Shown here one piece after another: positions 49,074 through 57,292 of a stretch of 64,000 nt of DNA (position 1 is its first letter; each line of letters begins with the position of its first letter). A model generated the notes under the pieces. The model saw only the letters and a program-made list of their open reading frames with translations, was not told where the DNA came from and did no database searches. Source of the DNA: an uncultured Christensenella sp. (GTDB lineage: Bacteria; Bacillota; Clostridia; Christensenellales; Pumilibacteraceae). The stretch covers positions 124,001-188,000 of the forward strand of contig CAJTLV010000002.1 of the NCBI GenBank assembly GCA_910577435.1. The letters run 5' to 3'. The position numbers were made by a program, and so were the translations under genes.

Positions 49074-52000
49074 CTATGTTTTTGCGCATTGCGCAGTAGC
49101 AACGTCGATGATTTTGTCCAAAACGAACGAGTACAGACAGGTCCTAACCACCTTGAACGGAGTCGTTCGCTCCACAGCTTCCGCATACAGCCTGAGCTGT
49201 GTCGCATAGCCCTCGCTCGCAAGCTCGTTCACCGCCGACGTTTTGTAGTCCACTACGGTCGCATTGCCCTTTCCGTCGACAATCAAAAGGTCGATAACGC
49301 CTTGAACGAGTACGCTTTCTCCCTTTCCGTACACGTCGGGAGAGACGTCGCTCCCGTCGAGGTCGACGATAAAATAGCGCTCTTTATAATAGAATGAGCA
49401 ATTTTCGGTCAGTTCTTTCATCGCCGCTACGCACGTCATTATTTTCCGCTCGTCGACAAGCTCTATATTTTCGCACCTGTCGCGTATCCCGTCGAAATCG
49501 GGTGCGTCGAAATCGATAAGTTCCATCGCGCGGTGGTACGCCGTACCGCGCGCAAGCGCGTCCTCGCGGCAGTCATCCGCAGTGAGCTTGGGCGCGCCGC
49601 CCGTGTAGTCGTCGTCCGAGCTTTCGGCGATCGCCGTGACGCACGTTTTTATGGGACTGTCGGACGGAACGGGAAGCGGAGCGCTCGCGTTTTCGACCAG
49701 CTCGACTATCCGCTCGTCCGTAACGCAATCTTTCGCGTCGGAACAAACGTCTGCGGGTATCGGAGGTTTGACGGTGACACTCGGCATATGCGAAACGAAA
49801 TCGGCATAACAACCGTACTTTCTATCATCGACGCCCGATCTGTTCGTCTTGGACTTTCCGCACACCAACAGCCGCCGCTTTGCTCGCGTGAGCGCAACGT
49901 AGAACAGCCGCATTTCTTCTTCGCGGACGAACTGCGGAGCTTTTTCCCGCTCGCACAGCCATTCCGCACTCGGCGCGAGAGTGCGCGCCGCCGCGTCGGG
50001 GTATTTGATCGCTACCCCGTTTTCGGAGACGATGACTTTCGAGCGAATATCCTGCATATTAAACCCGTGCGCTATATCGGCAACGATAACAAAATCGTAT
50101 TCCAACCCTTTCGACGCGTGAATGGTGGTTATAGTCACCGCATCGTCGCCGCCGCCCGTATCGAGCGCCACGTCGGTGTTGTCTATGAAATCCAAAAACG
50201 AATGAACGTCCGTTCGCCGCGACGTCGCGAATTTTATAAACGCCTCTACCGCCGCCGCGCCGTCGGACGCGAAGTAGTCGTACACATACTGAAAATAGTT
50301 TATGCGCGCCGTTATATACGAAAGCACGTCCGCGCAGTCGCCGCGCTTTGCTTCGTTGCGAAATTCGTCGCGCAATGCGAAAAATCGGTCGAGACGGGGT
50401 TTGAGCCTGCCCGCGTAATTTTCCACTTTCTGCCAAAACGGATACCGCCTGCGCCCCCTCGCCGCCGAAAATACGTTATTTTCACGCGCCGCCCTCTCGC
50501 CGTCGTTCGAAATCTCGAGCAGTTCCTCGTCGGAGAACATTCCCATAGGCGAGCGCAACGCCGTATACAGCGCAACGTCGTCGAAACGGTTGTCCACTGC
50601 GCGCAGAATGTCCGCAAGCTCGATCGCTTCGGGAAAGTCGGACAGCGTCGATTTTCTGCCGAACCGACAGTCTATGCCTTGCTCGCCGAACAGCCGCGCA
50701 AGATCGGCGCAGAACGCAGTCTTTGTCGACCGCACGAGCACTGCCGCATCGCCCGCGCGCCTGCCCTCTCCGCCCGACAGATATTCGCGTATCCTCGACG
50801 CGACGTACAGTGCTTCGCCGTCATACGCGCCGCCCGTGTTTTCGGCGTTCTCTACCGCTCGCTTTACCGAATATACTCCTCCATTCTCGGCTTCCGCGTC
50901 GCTTTCCGCTTCGGCGCATTCGACGAAAACAAGCTCGGCGTCGCCGTCTAGATCGGGTCTGCCGCATATCAGTTTTTCATTGTCGTAGTCGACGCCGCCG
51001 AAATCTTCGGTCATTCCGACCGAAAACACGCTGTTTACGAAATCTATTACACGCGCCGACGAGCGGTAGTTGCGCGCAAGCACGACGTGCTTATAATCGG
51101 GCGCGGCGAGCGCGCGCATAAAGTATCGGGGGTGACACCGCCTAAACCCGTAAATGGACTGCTTAACGTCGCCTACCAAAAACATTTTGGCAAAGCCTTT
51201 GAGCGTGTCGGCGATCTCCGCCTGCAATTCGTTTACGTCCTGATACTCGTCGATGAACACGTATTTTATTTTCCGCGCAAGCTCCGCGCGGCAGTTTGCG
51301 TCCGCAAGCACTCTTTTCGCACCGTGTTCGAGGTCGGAATAGTCTATCTTGCCGACAGCCTGTTTACGCTCGCCGTAACGTCGAAGCATCAGAAGCGCCG
51401 CGCGCCGCAGTGCGGCGGAAAACTCTTCGCCCGAATGCGTTTTCGCCTCGTCTACGGCGATAATGTATTCGCGCAACTTTTTGCATTTTTCTTTGAGCGC
51501 CTTGTATCTGCCGTTGATCTCCGTAACCGCCGCATCGCCGCCGCTCACCCGCGTGGCGCGTATATCGCTCGCGCCGTTCAGATACGGAACGAAATCGTCG
51601 AGCGCGTTCGCCAACACGTCGCAACCGGCGCACCGCGCCTCGTATTGCAGATTTTCTATCTTCGTCTCAAACGCTTTTATCTTGCTCTCCGCTATCCCGT
51701 CAAGCTCCGCGCAAACCGTGCCGAAATCGCGCTCGCCGATGAGATAGCGCACGGGATCGGGTGTGGACAGCGCGAACTCCGCGATCGATATTATAACGTC
51801 GACTGCCGCGTCGTCGCTGTTCCTGCGGCACAGCGCGTCGCATACGATGTTGAAATCATCGGTAAAACGGTCGAGCGAACCGTCCGCTTTGCACTCGACG
51901 TCGGCGCTTTCGACGTCGACACGCGCGCGAAGCGAGCGAACGATCTGCCTTGCCACGCTCGATTTGAGCATTCCCGCCTCATCCTCATCCATCACCGCCG

Positions 52001-52385
52001 CCGACGGGTCGATGCCCGCCGCGAAAAAATAGGTCTTTATCAACCGCTGGCAAAACCCGTGCAACGTGCCTATATCGCATATCGGCATACCGTCGACAGC
52101 CGCGTTTATCAAGCCCAGCCGCTCCGAGTCGCCCGAAGCCTGCGCCTCGCGTTTCAGCTCGCCCAGCCGCGCCGACAGCTTGACGCGCATATCTGACGCG
52201 GCGGCGCGCGTAAACGTCACGATGAGCATATTTTCAAGCCCCGCGCGCTTGGCTTTATCGGGATGAAGCAGTTTCGTCACTATGTTTTCGATCATTACGG
52301 CTGTCTTGCCGCTGCCCGCTCCCGCCGAAATTATCACGTTTTCGGTCTCGTTTATAGCAATTAATTGTTCGGGTGAAAAATCCAT
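49074..52385 (-). CDS. addA: AddA helicase-nuclease subunit
   Basis: This 1103-aa UvrD-like helicase with nuclease domain is part of the AddAB double-strand-break resection enzyme. Visible are Walker A ISAGAGSGKTAVMIENIV, motif II IDEYQDVNELQ, motif III LVGDVKQSIYGFR, VTITTIHASKGLEYDFV, FYVALTRAKRRLLVCG, and a C-terminal PD-(D/E)XK nuclease core (VVDYKTSAVNE). It lies 62 bp downstream of addB. Length is slightly under the 1200 aa usual in Bacillus. Confidence 0.96.
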   Translation of the reverse strand: MDFSPEQLIAINETENVIISAGAGSGKTAVMIENIVTKLLHPDKAKRAGLENMLIVTFTRAAASDMRVKLSARLGELKREAQASGDSERLGLINAAVDGMPICDIGTLHGFCQRLIKTYFFAAGIDPSAAVMDEDEAGMLKSSVARQIVRSLRARVDVESADVECKADGSLDRFTDDFNIVCDALCRRNSDDAAVDVIISIAEFALSTPDPVRYLIGERDFGTVCAELDGIAESKIKAFETKIENLQYEARCAGCDVLANALDDFVPYLNGASDIRATRVSGGDAAVTEINGRYKALKEKCKKLREYIIAVDEAKTHSGEEFSAALRRAALLMLRRYGERKQAVGKIDYSDLEHGAKRVLADANCRAELARKIKYVFIDEYQDVNELQAEIADTLKGFAKMFLVGDVKQSIYGFRRCHPRYFMRALAAPDYKHVVLARNYRSSARVIDFVNSVFSVGMTEDFGGVDYDNEKLICGRPDLDGDAELVFVECAEAESDAEAENGGVYSVKRAVENAENTGGAYDGEALYVASRIREYLSGGEGRRAGDAAVLVRSTKTAFCADLARLFGEQGIDCRFGRKSTLSDFPEAIELADILRAVDNRFDDVALYTALRSPMGMFSDEELLEISNDGERAARENNVFSAARGRRRYPFWQKVENYAGRLKPRLDRFFALRDEFRNEAKRGDCADVLSYITARINYFQYVYDYFASDGAAAVEAFIKFATSRRTDVHSFLDFIDNTDVALDTGGGDDAVTITTIHASKGLEYDFVIVADIAHGFNMQDIRSKVIVSENGVAIKYPDAAARTLAPSAEWLCEREKAPQFVREEEMRLFYVALTRAKRRLLVCGKSKTNRSGVDDRKYGCYADFVSHMPSVTVKPPIPADVCSDAKDCVTDERIVELVENASAPLPVPSDSPIKTCVTAIAESSDDDYTGGAPKLTADDCREDALARGTAYHRAMELIDFDAPDFDGIRDRCENIELVDERKIMTCVAAMKELTENCSFYYKERYFIVDLDGSDVSPDVYGKGESVLVQGVIDLLIVDGKGNATVVDYKTSAVNELASEGYATQLRLYAEAVERTTPFKVVRTCLYSFVLDKIIDVATAQCAKT

Positions 52386-52447
52386 TCTTTATCCTTATCG
52401 GTTTTCGTCGCCGCACCTGAGCGCAACCGCAACTCGATTCCAAGTTC

Positions 52448-55219
52448 CTAACTTCTGCATTTTTTATCGGCGCACAACCCGACGAACGGGCAATATCCGC
52501 ACGCGCCGTCGGCGGGAGCGCGCTCTATATAGCCGGACGCTATCTCGTCCACCGCCCTGCCCGCAGTTTTCACACAGTCGTCGATCAGAACGTCGAACTC
52601 CTCTCTGTCGCGCACCGACGTCGACACATTGCCGTTAAATCCGGTAGGCGTGCCGTTCTTCATAGTAAACTTGGCGTGAACCACGTCGGACGCGCTTCCG
52701 TCCGTCAGCTTTTCGTCGTACTCTTCGGCGACCGAAACATCTCCGATCATACATCCGCTCAACCGCCTGTCGGTATTGTCGTACAATCCGCCGAGCGGAA
52801 CGTAAAACATACCCGTCACGTCCGCACCCGTCTCGCGAAGCGCGGCGGCGTACAGCGGCAATTGCATATCCCGACCGGAACGGCAAGCGTCCTCGTCGAA
52901 TTTCTTATTGCCCGTTTTATAGTCGATTATCCGCGCGCGGTTGCCGCAAAAATCGACGCGGTCTATTATCCCGTTGAACGACGCGCCCGTCTCGCCCAGC
53001 TTGATCTTTCCGCCGAACGCAAACTCGGAAAGGGTCGGAACATACCCGCCCGCCTCGATGACGTGCTTGTTCGCGGCGGCATAATCGCAAGCGTCGCGCA
53101 TTATCCGTTCGTCGGCTATAACAGCTTCGACTGCGGACTTGTCGTCGAACAGCTTTGCTTCGACGAGCGCTTCGCGCATTACGCGCTCCACCGCTTCGCG
53201 CGAGCAGTCCAGCGGTTCGGTCTCGACGAACTTCTTCATAAACGCGTGCATAACAAGCCCGAAATCGGCAGCCGACCTTGCGCGTTTGCGCTCGGCAACG
53301 CCCACCGAATCGAGCAAGAACCGCTTATACGGGCAATCGAACCAGTGTGTTAGCTCGCTTACCGACACCGACTCGCAAGCGGCATTATTAACTTCGGGAA
53401 CGAACGGCGGCGCGATGCAATCGCCGTTTCCTACGGCGGCGTATATAGACGCGGAATAAGGAGTCAACCCGCGCGCCGCAGTTTCGCGCGCCGCAGGCAC
53501 GGTAACGGTGTGCCTCGCGAGAAGCCTGTCGTATTCGGCTCTGTTCGCGGCGCGGTATCCTGCTTTGAGCGTTCTGCACTCGACCGCATAATCTATATCG
53601 CCGTCGGTAAATTCGGACAGGAACGTCGCCCGCCGCCCGCCGCCCGCAGTACCGTACATACATATCGTCTCGGCGGCGTTGCACATTACGGCGGCAAGCT
53701 CGTTGCGGCTCCGTCTGTTCTGCTCGCACGCCGTCGGCTCTACGGCGCCCGCCAGCTCGTTAAGTTCGGCGTCGCCCAGAAGTCCGCCGTCAGCAGTGGT
53801 CTGCGGCAATACGCCCTCGTTGAAATCGGTCACTATCAAAAGTTTACTTGCCGTCAGCCTGAAAGTCGCCGCGTCCGAAACCGTCACGCGTCCGCGCTTT
53901 TGCGGAACCGACTTGACCGACACGGCGCGCACGGTAGATAAAAATATATTCGAATCGACTTCGAACGAATGCGTACCGTATTGCTCGATAAGCGTCAATA
54001 CCGTTTCGAGCGGAGTGAGCATATCGGTTTTATCCGAAAAAATATCCGACGCGACTCGCGCGAAGTCGCAAAGTTCGATTACGTCGCGCACGGAACGGAT
54101 GAAGTCGTCGCCCGCCGAAAAAACCTTTATGATACGCTCCGCACGTTCCAAAGCGCGTTTCGCGCCCGAATCGGTTACGCCGTCCGACTTTGCGCCGTAT
54201 TCTATACCGCGTTCGGCGAGATAGCACATCAACAGCTCGGCGTCTCTGTCGTCGCACCCCGAAAACGGATTTTTACACAGCGAAACGACGTCTGCCGTCG
54301 AAATGCCGCGCCGCAACCGACACAAAGCGGCAATCAACGCGACGGGCGGCGTCTTATCCAGCGACACGCTCTCATCCGCATAGAACGGAATGCCGTGCTC
54401 GCGAAACACGCGCGCTATCACGCGCGGTTCGGGACATACCACCGAAATATCCTCGTAATCGATGTGCGCCGCCGATTTGACACGCTCGCAGATAATCGAC
54501 GCGGCGAGCTTATAGCCCGCGACGGAATCGGGCATTTTATAGACTCGGGTCTTACCTTTAGTAGGCCGAGCGGGAAGCGCGTCGAAAAAATCGAACGACC
54601 TCGCAACGGTTGCGAGCGCGTCGAAAACCGCCTTATTCAGCTTGGTCGCATTGGCGTAGCCTATCGCGTAAAAATCGGAATTCGTTATGAGAGGACTGTC
54701 CTTCGCCGCCGAGATCAGCTCTTCGAGTCTGTCGGACGCGTCTAGACATTCCATTTTGAGTCTGTCGTACTCGGTTTTTATAAGCGCGAGATCGTGCAAT
54801 TTTTCGCGCGTTACGCCGTCGGCGATCTCGGTTTCCGCTGAGGGATCGAACTGCGACGCGCTCATTTGCAACAGCGTTTCGTACACCTCGCGCGCAAAGT
54901 CGTAATATCCGGCGGCGTGCTTGTAATATGTAAGACCGTCCTTTACCGCCGACACGGCGCGGGCGACGAGCATAACGCCGCCCTCGCGCGATAACACCTT
55001 GCGACTGCCCAGCACGCGCCGACAAAGCCGCGACAGAGTGAGTACCTCGCAGTCGATCGCGCCGCCGCCCTTGAACAGCGCCTTTTCGACGTGCAACGTA
55101 TACTTGTCCGGCGTAAGCACTATTATATATCTCTTCGGGTCGAACTTGCGCTTGCCTATCTCTTCGGCAAGCGCTTTTAGCGCCGTCGGAAAATCGTCAT
55201 ACATACGGGGTGGTCTCAT
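52448..55219 (-). CDS. addB: AddB/RexB-like nuclease subunit
   Basis: This 923-aa protein starts at MRPPRMYDD. The C-terminal RecB-like nuclease has ARIIDYKTGNKKFD and iron-sulfur cysteines, one in FDCPYKRFLLDS and three in the final CGYCPFVGLCADKKC. The N-terminal half is helicase-like without a Walker A (KRYIIVLTPDKYTLHVEKAL occupies the position of GxGKT), as in RexB-type proteins. A promoter TTGATT-17-TATAAT at 55254-55226 places the transcript start at the ATG. It heads the addBA operon. Confidence 0.9.
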   Translation of the reverse strand: MRPPRMYDDFPTALKALAEEIGKRKFDPKRYIIVLTPDKYTLHVEKALFKGGGAIDCEVLTLSRLCRRVLGSRKVLSREGGVMLVARAVSAVKDGLTYYKHAAGYYDFAREVYETLLQMSASQFDPSAETEIADGVTREKLHDLALIKTEYDRLKMECLDASDRLEELISAAKDSPLITNSDFYAIGYANATKLNKAVFDALATVARSFDFFDALPARPTKGKTRVYKMPDSVAGYKLAASIICERVKSAAHIDYEDISVVCPEPRVIARVFREHGIPFYADESVSLDKTPPVALIAALCRLRRGISTADVVSLCKNPFSGCDDRDAELLMCYLAERGIEYGAKSDGVTDSGAKRALERAERIIKVFSAGDDFIRSVRDVIELCDFARVASDIFSDKTDMLTPLETVLTLIEQYGTHSFEVDSNIFLSTVRAVSVKSVPQKRGRVTVSDAATFRLTASKLLIVTDFNEGVLPQTTADGGLLGDAELNELAGAVEPTACEQNRRSRNELAAVMCNAAETICMYGTAGGGRRATFLSEFTDGDIDYAVECRTLKAGYRAANRAEYDRLLARHTVTVPAARETAARGLTPYSASIYAAVGNGDCIAPPFVPEVNNAACESVSVSELTHWFDCPYKRFLLDSVGVAERKRARSAADFGLVMHAFMKKFVETEPLDCSREAVERVMREALVEAKLFDDKSAVEAVIADERIMRDACDYAAANKHVIEAGGYVPTLSEFAFGGKIKLGETGASFNGIIDRVDFCGNRARIIDYKTGNKKFDEDACRSGRDMQLPLYAAALRETGADVTGMFYVPLGGLYDNTDRRLSGCMIGDVSVAEEYDEKLTDGSASDVVHAKFTMKNGTPTGFNGNVSTSVRDREEFDVLIDDCVKTAGRAVDEIASGYIERAPADGACGYCPFVGLCADKKCRS

Positions 55220-55225
55220 ACTTCG

Positions 55226-55254
55226 ATTATACATCATAACCGACCGAAAATCAA
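55226..55254 (-). promoter_or_regulatory. Promoter of addB-addA, leaderless
   Basis: On the minus strand TTGATT (55254-55249), a 17-bp spacer and TATAAT (55231-55226), six bases before ATG 55219. No Shine-Dalgarno precedes the ATG. Confidence 0.75.
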
Positions 55255-55321
55255 GCGCAGAAAAAAATTTCCGCCGCAACTGCAAAGCCGCAATACAAAT
55301 CGCCCATACCGAATCATATAG

Positions 55322-55350
55322 TTGCAAATTGCGCGCCGATATGGTACAAT
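55322..55350 (+). promoter_or_regulatory. Promoter of lipoprotein gene, leaderless
   Basis: TTGCAA (55322-55327), a 17-bp spacer and TACAAT (55345-55350), six bases before ATG 55357. No Shine-Dalgarno. Confidence 0.75.
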
Positions 55351-55356
55351 ACGGTT

Positions 55357-56346
55357 ATGAATACTTCGATCAAACGAAAAGTCGCGGCATTGCTCGCGCT
55401 CGCGCTGGGTACGACCGCGCTTTGCGGTTGCAATCAGGAAGTCCCGGTGACTCTCGACACTCCGTCGCCGTGGCACGACGGAAGCAACTCTTACGAGCGG
55501 CTGGTTTACGACGTCACGATTTACAACGGCACCGGCGACGACCGCGAGACGCTTGCGAACGGATCGCTCGCATTCACGCTCGAAGAATTTTCGGGCGGCG
55601 CGACGGCGTTCGGTTACAGCACGCTCGATATGGACTTTACCGTAACGTACACCGACAAAGCGGCGGAGTCCGAACGCGGACTGACCGACACGGTCACAAG
55701 CCGCGTCGAGTTTTTGACAGACAGTCTGCACGCGAGTAAGTCGTCCAAGACAGTCGCCGTCGCAAAACGCGAGGGCGTCGCCGATCTGTCGTATAAGATA
55801 GAAGCGGACTATATGAACGAACATTCCGCAACAGTAACGATGACGGGCGGCGAAGAAGACGTCATAAGCAATATCGCCATTCCGTCAGGTACCTATTATG
55901 ACAACGAGATGATGTTCTATCTCGCTCGGGCGACAAAGCTCGCCGCAGGCGGGTCTTGCGCGTTCAAAATGGTAAACCTATTCGACTCGTACAACACGGG
56001 CAAGTTCACCGATTACAATATGGTAGCGTCCGTCGATGAGGACATTGCGTCTGTGGAAATAGGCGACTGGGTAAAAGACTACGGTGTGGAACCCGTTACA
56101 AACGAAGAAACGCTCGCAGTCTCGTTCCCTATCCCCTGCTATTATACCAGCGTATACATCAACGACACTCGGCACGGACCGCCGCACTACGTCTACTATT
56201 CCGAAAAGCCGTTCGTTTCCGACGGCAAAACGCACAACAAGATCCCCGTGTTTATGCACTATTCCGAATACTACGGCAATCTGCTTTCCCGCTATACCGA
56301 ATATAAGCTGACATCGTGCAGTTTCGTAAAAACAACGCAGGACTGA
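55357..56346 (+). CDS. Putative lipoprotein
   Basis: This 329-aa protein begins MNTSIKRKVAALLALALGTTALCGCNQ, a signal peptide with lipobox ending at Cys25. The mature part is beta-rich with Thr/Asp and a repeated alternation of strands (RLVYDVTIYNGTG, FGYSTLDMDFTVTYTD, ADYMNEHSATVTMTGG), which fits an extracellular binding domain, but I do not recognise a family. It is divergent from addB and apparently has a leaderless mRNA. A terminator ACCGCCC/GGGCGGT follows the stop. Confidence 0.8.
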   Translation: MNTSIKRKVAALLALALGTTALCGCNQEVPVTLDTPSPWHDGSNSYERLVYDVTIYNGTGDDRETLANGSLAFTLEEFSGGATAFGYSTLDMDFTVTYTDKAAESERGLTDTVTSRVEFLTDSLHASKSSKTVAVAKREGVADLSYKIEADYMNEHSATVTMTGGEEDVISNIAIPSGTYYDNEMMFYLARATKLAAGGSCAFKMVNLFDSYNTGKFTDYNMVASVDEDIASVEIGDWVKDYGVEPVTNEETLAVSFPIPCYYTSVYINDTRHGPPHYVYYSEKPFVSDGKTHNKIPVFMHYSEYYGNLLSRYTEYKLTSCSFVKTTQD

Positions 56347-56349
56347 AAC

Positions 56350-56376
56350 AACCGCCCTATCGGGCGGTTTGCTTTT
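56350..56376 (+). terminator. Terminator of lipoprotein gene
   Basis: ACCGCCC (56351-56357) and GGGCGGT (56362-56368) with a short loop and a T-rich tail, just before the ATP-grasp gene. Confidence 0.8.
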
Positions 56377-56392
56377 GACGGTGATCCGAACA

Positions 56393-57262
56393 ATGAAAGG
56401 TCTTATTCTCGTAAACGCATATTCGTCGGCATTCAACGCGCGACAGGTAAAACGCCTGACCGAAGAGCTTACCGCGCGCGGTGTGCGAGTCGATGCGCGG
56501 CGCAACGATTTCTTTCCGACAAAGATTTCGGACGGCAAAATCGCAACCGTTTGCGACAGTGATTTTTGCATATATCTCGACAAGGACAAGTACGTCTCGC
56601 AAATGCTCGAAAGGAGCGGCGTTCGGCTGTTTAACCGCGCGCAGGCTATCGAACTGTGCGACGACAAAATGCAGACGCACATCACGCTCGCGGGGCGCGG
56701 TATCCCTATGCCCGACACCCTGCCCGGACTTCTGTGCTACGACGACCGCGCAGAACTGCGTCCCGAAATTGTCGACCGCGTGGAAACGCTCGGCTATCCC
56801 GTTATCGTAAAACTATCGTTCGGCTCGCGAGGAACGGGCGTTTTCAAAGCTAACGATCGCGCAGAGCTTAAAGACATAATGTCGCGCGTCAAAACTTTGC
56901 CGCACCTTTTCCAAAAATATATCGCACCGTCGGCGGGAAAGGATATGCGGGTAATAGTAGTCGGCGGGAAAGCGCTCGGCGCAATACTCCGATCGTCGGA
57001 TACCGATTTCCGCTCGAATATCGGTCTGGGCGGCAATGCGCGCGCGGTCGACATTCCCCGCGAAATAAAAGAACGGGCGGAACGCACGGCGGAAATACTC
57101 GGACTCGACTATTGCGGCATCGATTTTCTGCTTGCCGACACGCCGCTCGTGTGCGAAGTCAACTCCAATGCATTCTTCGACGCGTTTGAGGCGGCAACCG
57201 ACATAAACGTCGCCGCCGCTTATGCCGAACATATAATTTCGGTTATGGATACGAAAAAATAA
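56393..57262 (+). CDS. RimK-like ATP-grasp ligase
   Basis: This 289-aa protein starts at MKGLILVNAY; a start at 56369 lies within the terminator. A preATP-grasp domain (1-95) is followed by the ATP-grasp fold: YPVIVKLSFGSRGTGVFKA, LPHLFQKYIAPSAGKDMRVIVVGG, and the metal-binding LDYCGIDFLL...VCEVNSNAFF. Family members (RimK, MptN, LysX-like) ligate amino acids to glutamate-type or peptide carboxylates; the substrate is unknown here. It ends in a terminator shared with convergent glnN. Confidence 0.9.
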   Translation: MKGLILVNAYSSAFNARQVKRLTEELTARGVRVDARRNDFFPTKISDGKIATVCDSDFCIYLDKDKYVSQMLERSGVRLFNRAQAIELCDDKMQTHITLAGRGIPMPDTLPGLLCYDDRAELRPEIVDRVETLGYPVIVKLSFGSRGTGVFKANDRAELKDIMSRVKTLPHLFQKYIAPSAGKDMRVIVVGGKALGAILRSSDTDFRSNIGLGGNARAVDIPREIKERAERTAEILGLDYCGIDFLLADTPLVCEVNSNAFFDAFEAATDINVAAAYAEHIISVMDTKK

Positions 57263-57292
57263 GAGCGCTCTTTCGAGCGCTTTTATTTTACA
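57261..57292. terminator. Bidirectional terminator, ATP-grasp gene / glnN
   Basis: AGCGCTC (57264-57270), TTTC loop, GAGCGCT (57275-57281), T-rich on the plus side and A-rich (T-run on minus) on the other. Confidence 0.88.
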
